The translations under genes were made by a program, and so were the position numbers. A stretch of 64,000 bases of DNA from Eubacteriaceae bacterium ES3 (GTDB lineage Bacteria; Bacillota; Clostridia; Eubacteriales; Eubacteriaceae): positions 1,358,680-1,422,679 of the forward strand of contig CP130741.1 in assembly GCA_030586155.1 (NCBI GenBank), in the 5' to 3' direction. Under the pieces are notes generated by a model. That model saw nothing but the letters and a program-made list of their open reading frames with translations. It was not told where the DNA came from and did not search any database. Shown here one piece after another: positions 52,403 through 60,723 of this stretch; position 1 is the stretch's first letter; each line of letters begins with the position of its first letter.

Positions 52403-53593
52403 TTAGGCTTCTGTATTTTCTGCAGGTTTAGGAGCCTCGCCTTTTAGCGGGTTAACAAACAGATAAAGTACAAAGAAGGCAGCAACAACGGCAGCTCCTA
52501 CCATGATTGGAGCAGTTACAGCGTCGCCGGTAATTGACGCAATTGCGCCAATCCAGTAAGTTGACATAAAACCGAAAAGGTTCATACCAGCCATAAAGAT
52601 TGATACTCCCAATGCCATTTGCGAAGGTTTAACGGTCATTGAAATAAGCATCATACTGGCAGGAATCAGTGTAGACATTGCAAAACCTTCAATAAAAACG
52701 CCGACTGAAAGAAGTGCAATATTTCCTGCGAAAGCAACAAGTGCCAGACCAACAGCGCCAAGACCATATCCAACAGCCATAATAAAGCGGCCGGACATTT
52801 TAAACACTTTACCGAATACAGAACCAGCAACCATACCACCGATGGTTAAGAGTGCTAAAATTATGCCAGCGGTAGCTGTTGTACCTAGACCACGATCAAC
52901 AATCAAGGTTGACATATTAACAAGCATTGGATAGATTGATAAAGTGTAAACACCATAAACGACTACGATGATCCATAATTTCATTGGCAGCTTATCTTTA
53001 GGAGCAGCAGCAGCTTCTGATTGTACTGGTGCTTTTGGTGGTTCAGGTAAGAAAAAGATTACCATTAATAACGAAACAACGCCTAATGCGTGAGGCAGGA
53101 AAGCATAATTCCAACCGATATTAGCTAAGTATCCGCCCAGGAACTGGAGAACCATACCACCAATATTCATAGACAAGGTAACAATCCCGGTCATTGTAGC
53201 GATTCTATCACCTTCATAAACGCCCATAACCAATGCGTTTGCAAGTGGAGACATGATACCAAGGCCGATTCCAAATATCGCACGTTGAATTAAGATATTG
53301 GTAAAGTCAGTCATAAAATATGGAGCAACACCACCGATGATAAAGAGTGTCATACCAATGACTGCCAAAATTTTAAAGCTAACTTTATTACCGGCAATCG
53401 AGCCAGAGATGATAGTTGCGGGAATGACCGTCAGTGATGGTAAGGTCGATACAAGTAAAAGCGTAGTGATCGGTAGATCAGAGAATTGAACAAAAATTGC
53501 ATTAAGAGCTGGGGTAATGGTTCCGACACCCATTCCAAAAAAGGCCATGGCCAAAATCGTAAATGTAGAGATAGGTTTGACAGATTGATTCAT
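52403..53593 (-). CDS. MFS transporter, 12 TM
   Basis: 396 aa with two six-helix halves joined by a charged loop (EPPKAPVQSEAAAAPKDKLP, about 185-205). Helix 2-3 region and the motif GIVTLSMNIGGMVLQFLGG identify a DHA-like MFS protein. Direction and cargo are unknown. It lies just upstream of, and in the same direction as, the dehydratase operon but with a terminator between them; the dehydratase substrate or a related acid is a possible cargo (inference only). Preceded by a consensus promoter with a palindrome at +1. GGAGG site before ATG 53593. Confidence 0.87.
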   Translation of the reverse strand: MNQSVKPISTFTILAMAFFGMGVGTITPALNAIFVQFSDLPITTLLLVSTLPSLTVIPATIISGSIAGNKVSFKILAVIGMTLFIIGGVAPYFMTDFTNILIQRAIFGIGLGIMSPLANALVMGVYEGDRIATMTGIVTLSMNIGGMVLQFLGGYLANIGWNYAFLPHALGVVSLLMVIFFLPEPPKAPVQSEAAAAPKDKLPMKLWIIVVVYGVYTLSIYPMLVNMSTLIVDRGLGTTATAGIILALLTIGGMVAGSVFGKVFKMSGRFIMAVGYGLGAVGLALVAFAGNIALLSVGVFIEGFAMSTLIPASMMLISMTVKPSQMALGVSIFMAGMNLFGFMSTYWIGAIASITGDAVTAPIMVGAAVVAAFFVLYLFVNPLKGEAPKPAENTEA

Positions 53594-53754
53594 ATTATTC
53601 CTCCTGTTTAAACAAATGCTGATTTTACGAAATAGTAATATAACATTCGTTATTAATTTAAGTAGTTCGGTTGACTGAAATACTTAGGTCTGATAACTCA
53701 AACTATGAAAATTTGAGTACAGATCAACCCATGCTAAAAACAAGACTATTTCTA

Positions 53755-53768
53755 CTAAACCGGTTCAG
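53755..53768. promoter_or_regulatory. Operator-like palindrome at the MFS transcription start
   Basis: CTAAACCGGTTCAG: perfect AACCGGTT core with CT/AG ends, one mismatched pair. Covers the predicted start site (about 53769) on the minus strand. Confidence 0.55.
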
Positions 53769-53775
53769 TAACTGT

Positions 53776-53804
53776 ATTGTAATCGGTTTTTTACGAATTG
53801 TCAA
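53776..53804 (-). promoter_or_regulatory. Consensus promoter of the MFS transporter gene
   Basis: Minus-strand TTGACA (53804-53799), exactly 17 bp, TACAAT (53781-53776). Confidence 0.82.
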
Positions 53805-54065
53805 GAACTTAAACTGATATAATTTTGTACTTGATTAAAATAATTTCAAATTCTTATGATTAATAAATTTGTCTAATCCCGTTCTAAGGATGTATAGACA
53901 GGCTGTTTAATTCAACTTAATAAAGCCAAATAGTCGTTACTTCTAAACAAATATTAGTTGCAACTGATTCTGACTAAGACTTGTAAAATGTTAAAATAAT
54001 ATCAAAATTAGAGAATTTACGGTTTGATGGAATCAGGATAAGAGGACTAACTGTAAATTTGGACT

Positions 54066-54103
54066 AAAAAAAGCTTTCATGATAAGAATCAGTGAAAGCT
54101 TTT
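54066..54103 (-). terminator. Terminator of the ChW/C39 peptidase gene
   Basis: AAAAGCTTTCA (54069-54079)/TGAAAGCTTTT (54093-54103), 13-nt loop; T-run on the minus strand from 54072 to 54066. Confidence 0.85.
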
Positions 54104-54109
54104 ACAAGT

Positions 54110-55705
54110 TTATTTTACAATATATGCAATATTTCCAGATTGTCCCCAGGCGCTTGAAAATTGGTCCAACCGGTAGTTTACTCGAACACCAGCATTAAAA
54201 CTGGCAGCCGGGTCATTAATAACAACATATTCAACGCCGTTGATTGTAGTGAAACCACATACGACGATAAGATGGCCGAAAGTTGAACTGATGGGAGCAC
54301 CATCGATTATCGGCAAGTTACCATATGCACTGGAAGAATTTTTGTAGGCAACGGCTACAGCAACAGGATGACCAGCAGCGATTTCTCTTTTTAATCCTTC
54401 AATGGTTGAATAGTCGACATAGGCTTGATATCCTAGACTGCCGGCATAGGCAGTATTGAAAGGCCAGTTGCCAAAGTCCCTATAAGCATAGTCATAAATC
54501 GCCCAGGCTGCAGTTTCTGGGGAGACACTGTAACCATAATAGTTTAGAATCATCGCCATACTAGTGGGGCTACAGATAGAATCTGCAATAGACGGATCAC
54601 GGAGCATCTGTGAAAGTTGTGGCACTGCTAGAATCGGCAGATTTGAAAGGTCTGGCGAATCGGTGTAAGTTTTATTAATGGTTGCAGAGGTGTTTCGAAT
54701 GGCTGCCGACACTAATGAGACTGTCGGTGTAACACCTGCCCGCGGCGACACGAGAACAACTCTATATTGGAGCTGACTGGCTGTCAGACCGTTTTTCACT
54801 TGTAAGGTATCTACGTCTACATAAGCAATGGCATCGGAGGTGATGCCGGTTCCGGAAAGCCTTTGAATATTAGACCCCCACTGCCCCCAGGAAAGCCAGT
54901 TTGACCAGCCTGAACTGGTATAAACTCGCGCTTCTAATTGGATCAGAGAATTTTCTGGAGTGGTGACATTCCAGGAACAGACCATTTTATTAAAGGGACT
55001 GGTTTTCATCTCTACCGAAGTGTATACACCAAAGATAGCTGAGGAATCAAGTGTAATCCCCTCATTAGTCAGAACAACAGAATCCAGCCCGAGAGCATAT
55101 TTATTAAAGAGATCGGTAGAATCGTGAAGCAACAGATTTCCAGAAACAGTTGGCCGCTCAAGAAAAGCCTTATTCTGGTCGATATTAGTTACTGGTGGAC
55201 TCTCCCCTTTGGGAACAATCACAATTCTGATTCCTTCTAAACGATAGGAATAGCCAGCTGTTCCCGAACTATCGCCGTTTTTGGCCCAGTTCATCCAGCC
55301 GAAATTTTGAGCATGAACCTGATAATAAATATCAAATAGTTCAGCATCAGATCCGGTAAGCCGGATCTGGATAGCTTCAAGCCTATAGGACAAGCCTTCG
55401 GTTCCGCTCATTTCTCCATTTGTTTTCCACCTGGTGCTGTTTTCTTCCCAGCCGATATTTTGAATGTGGGTCTGATAGGAAATTCCCAGATCATAACCGC
55501 TGTTGTCCAGATAAATCTTAATCCCTTCCAGCCGCAGACTTCTACCGGTGGTGCCACTCATTTCACCGGCCTCCAAAATTTCCTGCCATCCGTCATTTTG
55601 AACATGGGTTTGGTAATTTAAAACTGGAAGATCCTGTGCAAATACCGGTGACCAGCAAAAAAGCAAAAGCAGCGGTAATAAGAGGTAAGGTAATAATTTT
55701 TTCAT
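54110..55705 (-). CDS. Secreted C39-like cysteine peptidase with three N-terminal ChW repeats
   Basis: 531 aa. Signal peptide 1-24 (ending VFAQ), three ChW repeats (about 28-170), a beta-sandwich-like spacer (about 180-345) and a Peptidase_C39_2-type papain-fold domain (about 355-531). Catalytic residues visible: Cys378 (SICSPTSMAMILNYYG), His478 (TFGHLIVVCGF) and Asn497/Asp498 (VVINDPAA). Probably a peptidase or amidase acting in the cell wall or on secreted peptides. The repeat block is at the opposite end from that in the subtilase. Ends in a good terminator; the nitroreductase gene lies 26 bp upstream in the same direction. Confidence 0.9.
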   Translation of the reverse strand: MKKLLPYLLLPLLLLFCWSPVFAQDLPVLNYQTHVQNDGWQEILEAGEMSGTTGRSLRLEGIKIYLDNSGYDLGISYQTHIQNIGWEENSTRWKTNGEMSGTEGLSYRLEAIQIRLTGSDAELFDIYYQVHAQNFGWMNWAKNGDSSGTAGYSYRLEGIRIVIVPKGESPPVTNIDQNKAFLERPTVSGNLLLHDSTDLFNKYALGLDSVVLTNEGITLDSSAIFGVYTSVEMKTSPFNKMVCSWNVTTPENSLIQLEARVYTSSGWSNWLSWGQWGSNIQRLSGTGITSDAIAYVDVDTLQVKNGLTASQLQYRVVLVSPRAGVTPTVSLVSAAIRNTSATINKTYTDSPDLSNLPILAVPQLSQMLRDPSIADSICSPTSMAMILNYYGYSVSPETAAWAIYDYAYRDFGNWPFNTAYAGSLGYQAYVDYSTIEGLKREIAAGHPVAVAVAYKNSSSAYGNLPIIDGAPISSTFGHLIVVCGFTTINGVEYVVINDPAASFNAGVRVNYRLDQFSSAWGQSGNIAYIVK

Positions 55706-55731
55706 ATATGTGGGTTTATCGCTAATTCAAG

Positions 55732-56271
55732 TTAGAAAAATTTAGAGATTTCAGCGATTTCCTTCCGTTTAGGTCGTTGTGGAGAAGCTTCAGAATAACC
55801 GAGAGCAATCACTGAAACGATTTCTTCAGTCTCATCGATTGAAAGCATTTCACGAATTTTCACAGCATCGCGAATCCCCATAATCAGTGATTTTAAACCC
55901 AGCTCGGAGGCTTTTAGTAAAAGATTCTGATTGGCCAGTCCCAGATCATAATATCCCCATCCGTTACCACATTCGTTAATTGCTTCCCCGCCTTTTTCAA
56001 AACCGGAAACATCTTTGATAAAGGTTGTGACCAGAAGAACAGGAGCGTCAGCAGCATTTTTTTGATTGAATGGTGGCAGACAAGTGGCTTTTAAATTCTC
56101 CAGCAGCGGTTCGGTAACAACAAAATAATAACGTGCAGTCTGGGAATTTTTCCAGGAAGGCGCTAATTGAGCAGCCTTTACAAGATCTTCCAGTGTGGCT
56201 GGAGAAACTTTAGTTGAAGCATCATAGGTGCGCACGCTAACACGATTCTCTAATGTTTTTTGTAAATCCAT
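55732..56271 (-). CDS. Nitroreductase-family FMN oxidoreductase
   Basis: 179 aa. Family blocks: RVSVRTYDASTKVS near the start, LAPSWKNSQTARYYF (flavin-phosphate site), GWGYYDLGLANQNLLLKASELGL and IALGYSEASPQRPKRK at the C-terminus. FMN-dependent NAD(P)H oxidoreductase; substrate unknown. ATG 56271 is favoured (GAGG at 5 nt); ATG 56274 and a longer start at 56313 are in frame. Possibly cotranscribed with the C39-type peptidase gene. Confidence 0.9.
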   Translation of the reverse strand: MDLQKTLENRVSVRTYDASTKVSPATLEDLVKAAQLAPSWKNSQTARYYFVVTEPLLENLKATCLPPFNQKNAADAPVLLVTTFIKDVSGFEKGGEAINECGNGWGYYDLGLANQNLLLKASELGLKSLIMGIRDAVKIREMLSIDETEEIVSVIALGYSEASPQRPKRKEIAEISKFF

Positions 56272-56952
56272 CATAACCTCATTTCTGTACTTGGTGTACT
56301 TTAGAATTGACACGCAGTGATAGTAGAGTGTCTAAAAACCGGAAAAATCCAGCTAGTGATCTTTAACCTGTTTCTGGATACTTTAAGATGAAAGTTATCA
56401 CCCTTTTTTGATTGAAGGTGTTGAAACCATACAAGTTCTTATGACTTATTTAATCATAAAGATATCAGATTAAGGAAGATCAGGTTACCCTCATTTTAGC
56501 ATGGCAATAAAGATTAAACAAGCGCAAGTTGACTCCTTAAAATCGAGGGGAATCTGATTTTATCGGTTGAAAATATATTTCAAAACGGATTAACATCATC
56601 AGTTTAAGAACCAGATCACACCAAAGACACGCATGCATTCTGATTATGCTTCATGAGACAATTTTGATAAATACAAGATAAGTAATAATTGTAAATTTAG
56701 AGAAGTATATAGTCAATAATTTGAAAATAAAAAATAATCTATATTTACAAAAAAAACTATTGACGAATGTTTCGTAAAAGGATAGAATAATAGAAAATTA
56801 AACACGAATAAATTTCAACATTGGTTGCGCCTAGTAATGAGTGCCTGTTTCTTATTTGATGTAATCGTTTGTTCGGCTGTAATTTCACAATATAAGTCTT
56901 AAAGGTGATTCACACAAATCGCTTTTAAATATAATTTTAAAGGAGCTTAATA
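56272..56952. other. 681-bp intergenic region upstream of the methyltransferase gene
   Basis: The first about 480 bp hold nothing recognisable. A promoter with an inverted repeat in its spacer lies at 56760-56788, followed by about 160 nt of untranslated leader with no named riboswitch. Confidence 0.5.
56760..56788 (+). promoter_or_regulatory. Promoter of the UroD-family methyltransferase gene with operator in the spacer
   Basis: TTGACG (56760-56765), exactly 17 bp, TAGAAT (56783-56788). The spacer contains the inverted repeat ACGAA-TGT-TTCGT (56763-56775), well placed for a repressor or activator. Confidence 0.68.
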
Positions 56953-58035
56953 ATGCAGAAAATACCTTTTGAAGAAAAAGAATTACAAGTAGTCGCTGAA
57001 ATTCCTAATTTTTTTGGAGCTACCGACCCCCTTTATGATTTCCCGGTAAGCATGAGAGAAAATATGATTCGAACCATGAAGAAAGAACCAGTTTGGGAAT
57101 GTCTTGGTAATGAAGGGGCATTGTTCTGTCCTTCTGTAATTCCAGATAATATTGCCAGAGCTTTTGTATTTGAAGCAAACATGATGCCTCCCCAAGATGG
57201 TGTAGATATGTTTGGAATTCCTTGGGAATATGTACCGGATGCTCAGGGATCAATGGTGCGACCAGGCAATCATGTCCTGAAAGATGCTAATGATTGGAAA
57301 GAAGTTATTAAATTTCCAGATATTGACAGTTGGGACTGGGAAGGCAGCGCTAAAGCCAATAATGGGACTTATCTAAGCGGTAATTCTTTTATGCTGGCAT
57401 GGATGATTAATGGTTGGTGGTTTGAACGTTTAATCTCTTTCATGGGCTTTGAAGGCGCAGCAGAAGCTTTAGTAGATGAAGACCAGCAGGATGCAGTTAA
57501 AGAAATTTTTGAAGCAACAACTGATCTGGCCTGCCGCATCGTTGATAAAGTAGTTGAACATTTTGAAAATATTGATGGATTTACAGTTCATGATGACTGG
57601 GGTTCTCAGCGATCACCTTTCTTTTCAGAAGCGACAGCTCAGGAAATGATTGTTCCTTATATGCGTAAACTGACTGACCATATCCACTCAAAAGGACTAT
57701 GGGCAGACTTACACAGCTGCGGTCATATCGAGTCACGAATTCAGTGCCTGATCGATGCCGGATGGGATTCATGGAGTCCTCAGGATATGAACGATACCAT
57801 GAAATTATTCGAAGATTATGGTGACAAGATCTGTATTGGTATGATTCCTCAGGCTTTCAACCCAGAAACAACTAGTGAAGAAGAACAGCGAAAATATGCA
57901 AAAGATTTTGCAGAATCAGTATGTGTCCCTGGCAAATCTTCAATGGTCAGCATTTACGGTCTGATGCAGGGTATTATGACTCCAGCCTATCGTGAAGAGC
58001 TGTATAAACAGTCACGAATGATCTATTCAAACTAA
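56953..58035 (+). CDS. Uroporphyrinogen decarboxylase-family methyltransferase (MtaA/O-demethylase MTI-like)
   Basis: 360 aa. The fold family includes corrinoid methyltransferases (MtaA, MtbA, CmuA) and methyltransferase I of acetogen O-demethylases. Zinc-type HxC motif in LWADLHSCGHIES (about residue 255-268); the second Cys of MtaA is not obvious, so metal ligation may differ. WGSQRSPFFS and DWDSWSPQ-like segments fit the barrel. Probable role: transfer of a methyl group between a methoxylated or methylated substrate and a corrinoid protein; true UroD activity is unlikely since no other haem genes are present. Single gene with regulated promoter, AAAGGAG site and terminator. Confidence 0.8.
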   Translation: MQKIPFEEKELQVVAEIPNFFGATDPLYDFPVSMRENMIRTMKKEPVWECLGNEGALFCPSVIPDNIARAFVFEANMMPPQDGVDMFGIPWEYVPDAQGSMVRPGNHVLKDANDWKEVIKFPDIDSWDWEGSAKANNGTYLSGNSFMLAWMINGWWFERLISFMGFEGAAEALVDEDQQDAVKEIFEATTDLACRIVDKVVEHFENIDGFTVHDDWGSQRSPFFSEATAQEMIVPYMRKLTDHIHSKGLWADLHSCGHIESRIQCLIDAGWDSWSPQDMNDTMKLFEDYGDKICIGMIPQAFNPETTSEEEQRKYAKDFAESVCVPGKSSMVSIYGLMQGIMTPAYREELYKQSRMIYSN

Positions 58036-58112
58036 TAATTTACAGTTTCAACTATCCATTATCCTGATGTTTAAATCATTCCCCCGTGGTTTTAACAGAA
58101 AAGATTTAACTA

Positions 58113-58147
58113 AAAAACGGCGCGAAAATAGATTTCGCGCCGTTTTT
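58113..58147 (+). terminator. Terminator after the methyltransferase gene
   Basis: AAAAACGGCGCGAAA (58113-58127), ATAGA, TTTCGCGCCGTTTTT (58133-58147). Very strong 15-bp stem; core resembles the palindrome at 41902. Confidence 0.93.
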
Positions 58148-58243
58148 GTTTTGGGTCTTTGGTAGTGCAGAAATTACTGGCGAAAGAAGCTTCAACTAAA
58201 TCGCTGTTTTATTGGAGATATTATGCTCATACGCTATGATTTT

Positions 58244-59497
58244 TTATAAACTAAATAGAAGCATCACATTTAGAACTGTCAGGATGAGGGCAATAATTAC
58301 CAGGGTGACGGCTGTTGGCAGTGAGTTACGATGAGAGCCCATGACTTTTTCCGAAGAGGTCAGATAAACCTGTAAGACGACAGTAATTGGCAATTGAATA
58401 CTTAAAAGCATTTGTGAATAGATCAGGCCTTTGAAAGGATCAGAAATGATAAAGATCACAATGGTTGCCATTATGAGAATGGCAGCCACGCCAAAACGGG
58501 TATGGTTATCTTTTAAATCGTAGGGTTCTCCATACATTCCCGCAAAAATTGTCCCCCCTGCTATTCCTGCCGTAGTGGTGGACGAGATTCCTGAAAAGAG
58601 CAGAGCAACCGCAAAAATCACGGAGGCATGTTCTCCCAGAAGAGGGATCATCATCTCCTGAGCCTGTGATAACTCGGTCACTTGTATCTTGTTGGCAAAA
58701 AAAGTTGCAGCAGCCAGAATAATCATTGCCGAATTGATTGCCCATCCGGTAATCATCGAAAAAAGGGTGTCCAAAAACTCATATTTGAGCTGCTTTTTAA
58801 TAATTGTTTCATCTTCTAGATTCCACTGTCTGCTCTGGATGATTTCTGAATGGAGAAAAAGGTTGTGAGGCATAACTACTGCACCCAGCACCGACATGAT
58901 AATGGGCATGGAGCCTTCGGGGAAGCTAATGGTTGTCCAACCGGTTACCGTGGCCGACCAGTTGACGTCAACCAGGGTTAGTTCATAGAGGAAAGATAAG
59001 CCGATGATCGAGACAAATCCGATGATGTATTTTTCCAGGCGACCGTATGAATGACTGAAGAGGAGCCAGATCGTGACGGTCAGAATCATGATTGATCCGA
59101 TTCGGATGGGAATATTAAAAAGCATCTGCAGGGCGATAGCCCCTCCAAGGATCTCGGCCAGGGCGGTTGAAACCGAGGCGATCAGGGCAGTTCCCAGAGT
59201 AAACTGAGAAAGACGTTTAGGCAGATAGCGATTGGTCGATTCAGCCAGACACTCGCCGGTGGCAATGCCCAAATGGGCCACATTATGCTGAAGAATGATC
59301 AGCATGATGGTTGATAAGGTGACCATCCACAAAAGCTTGTATCCATATTCTGAACCGGCAGCAATATTAGATGCCCAATTGCCGGGATCGATGAAGCCAA
59401 CGGTAACTAAAAGACCGGGCCCGATGTATTTAAGAATGTTTTTGATCCCCAAATTGGGAAGATGATTTGTTCCAAGTTTTTTCGTCAACCAATCCAT
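58244..59497 (-). CDS. mntH: NRAMP-family Mn(II)/Fe(II) transporter
   Basis: 417 aa, 11 membrane helices. Metal-site motifs are present: FIDPGNWASN in TM1 (Asp37, Asn40) and AVVMPHNLFLHS in TM6. Imports divalent manganese or iron with protons; the metal is not deducible. ATG 59497 has no Shine-Dalgarno at normal distance: a hairpin lies immediately before the start, and the nearest GGGGAG is 43 nt upstream. No alternative ATG, GTG or TTG start fits. Solitary gene; no clear terminator downstream. Confidence 0.92.
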   Translation of the reverse strand: MDWLTKKLGTNHLPNLGIKNILKYIGPGLLVTVGFIDPGNWASNIAAGSEYGYKLLWMVTLSTIMLIILQHNVAHLGIATGECLAESTNRYLPKRLSQFTLGTALIASVSTALAEILGGAIALQMLFNIPIRIGSIMILTVTIWLLFSHSYGRLEKYIIGFVSIIGLSFLYELTLVDVNWSATVTGWTTISFPEGSMPIIMSVLGAVVMPHNLFLHSEIIQSRQWNLEDETIIKKQLKYEFLDTLFSMITGWAINSAMIILAAATFFANKIQVTELSQAQEMMIPLLGEHASVIFAVALLFSGISSTTTAGIAGGTIFAGMYGEPYDLKDNHTRFGVAAILIMATIVIFIISDPFKGLIYSQMLLSIQLPITVVLQVYLTSSEKVMGSHRNSLPTAVTLVIIALILTVLNVMLLFSL

Positions 59498-59505
59498 AAA
59501 ATTCG

Positions 59506-59546
59506 GGTTATAGCTAAAGATTTTTAGCTAACCGGGTTCACTCCCC
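59506..59546 (-). promoter_or_regulatory. Leader hairpin and distant Shine-Dalgarno of the NRAMP gene
   Basis: On the minus strand GGGGAG (59546-59541) is followed by GGTTAGCTAAA pairing with TTTAGC-TA-TAACC (59533-59506), then CGAATTTT and the ATG. If the stem forms, GGGGAG is brought to about 15 nt from the start. TATAAT at 59571-59566 gives a leader of about 60 nt. Not a full yybP-ykoY manganese riboswitch. Confidence 0.5.
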
Positions 59547-59713
59547 TCTTAAACTTATTTTTTCTATTATAGCGTAAAAAATGAATAATATGACATTAAT
59601 TTGTAACTTTTATATAGTGATGCCAATTAACTTGCTCGGATAAGATACCGCTGCATTTTCCTAGAAAACATGGGTATTTTTATATTTAGAAAGTTTATTG
59701 TTATTGCAGAACA

Positions 59714-59736
59714 TTTATATTGTAACACAATATAAA
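59714..59736. promoter_or_regulatory. Operator-like palindrome upstream of the broken lipoprotein gene
   Basis: TTTATATTGT-AAC-ACAATATAAA: perfect 10-bp arms, 3-nt centre, 33 bp before the start codon. Likely binding site of a dimeric regulator. Confidence 0.6.
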
Positions 59737-59768
59737 GATACATTTTTAAATTTAGAAGGGAGAAGAAA

Positions 59769-60311
59769 ATGAAGCGAGGGTTATTTTTAAATTTCAGCGT
59801 CATGTTGTTGGTGTTGATTGTAATTTTAAGCGGATGTTCAATAAGCATTGACAATACGAGTGCCGACAGCAGTTTAAAAAGCGCTCCCTAATTTTTCAAT
59901 AATCAAGTCTCATTGAGTGAATCAAAAGCAGATATCGAAAGCGATTTGGGTGTCGGTTCAGATGTTGGCAGTGGCTTATATAATTATGTTGATAATGAAA
60001 CGGGATTTGGTGTTTCGGTGGTTTATGATTCTGGTGAACAGGTCAGGATTAAAACCTTATATAACAGCAATACTAGTTAGATTCTAAAGCTTTGTGGCGA
60101 TACTCAAGTAACTGAAGATCAGGTTGCGATGATTACGAAAGGATTAACAGAAAAAGAAGTAAGAAATTTGTTAGGATCCGATGGTCTAGAATTATTCGAA
60201 ATGAAAAACCCCGAAGATCTGCATCAGGTTATCAAGCGTTATGTTTGGATGAACGCAGATGGAACTGGAATTTCGGTAGCCTTTATGGCAGAAGATATGA
60301 CCGAAATATAG
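59769..60311 (+). pseudogene. Lipoprotein gene interrupted by two in-frame stop codons
   Basis: One continuous frame of 181 codons. ATG 59769 follows GAAGGGAG; a lipoprotein signal ends LSGC. TAA (59889-59891) is codon 41 and TAG (60078-60080) is codon 104; downstream of both the frame stays coding-like to the TAG at 60309-60311. The product would have two related domains of about 60 residues (SKADIESDLGVG ... GFGVSVVYD and TEKEVRNLLGSDG ... GTGISVAFM), resembling small SmpA/BamE-like beta units. Either a recent pseudogene or a sequence needing readthrough. ATG 60129 could express the second domain alone (60 aa) but lacks a ribosome site. Confidence 0.78.
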
Positions 60312-60369
60312 AGCTAAAAATACATTAAACAGTTATTATCTTGCAGCCAATTATTAAATATTTTTTTAG

Positions 60370-60414
60370 AAAAAACCTGGATTTAATCAGTTAACTGGAT
60401 AATCCAGGTTTTTT
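60370..60414 (+). terminator. Terminator after the broken lipoprotein gene
   Basis: AAAAAACCTGGATT (60370-60383)/AATCCAGGTTTTTT (60401-60414), perfect stem, 17-nt loop. Confidence 0.9.
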
Positions 60415-60640
60415 GTATGTACTTTGGTGGCTAAAAAATTGATAAATTGGTTTAAACTTTCCCCAAATTGGTGGTCAAGATTAAACTAATGTGAATAATA
60501 AATTTACATTATCAGTCATAAGTAAATGAGCACGATGGATTAGAATATTTTTACTGCAAAATTTCACCATCCATAACCATAGAAATGTTTAAAAAAACCT
60601 TTAGAATCAGCTTTGTAAGAAAGCTGTGTTTCGTTTTCAA

Positions 60641-60669
60641 TTGAAAATTTACATTACTGATGTTACAAT
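60641..60669 (+). promoter_or_regulatory. Promoter of the 218-aa membrane protein gene
   Basis: TTGAAA (60641-60646), 17 bp, TACAAT (60664-60669); predicted start about 48 nt before ATG 60724. Confidence 0.68.
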
Positions 60670-60723
60670 AAGAATCATTATAAATTTCATAAATGTAAAA
60701 AGTGAAAATTAGAGGATAGAATT

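Larger units (their letters stand above)
53594..54065. other. Intergenic region upstream of the MFS gene
   Basis: Contains the MFS promoter and operator-like palindrome (53755-53804), a leader of about 175 nt on the minus strand, and about 250 bp (53810-54065) in which I see nothing further. Confidence 0.5.
60312..60723. other. Intergenic region with terminator and promoter
   Basis: Apart from the terminator (60370-60414) and the promoter (60641-60669) I see no gene or structured RNA. Confidence 0.5.

Noticed and set aside
59498-59640. yybP-ykoY manganese riboswitch before the NRAMP gene
   Set aside because: A GGGGAG and a hairpin are present, but the predicted leader is only about 60 nt and the second conserved aptamer half is missing.
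60129-60311. Independent 60-aa gene
   Set aside because: It is in the same frame as the upstream broken lipoprotein, has no ribosome site, and is better read as the 3' third of that pseudogene.
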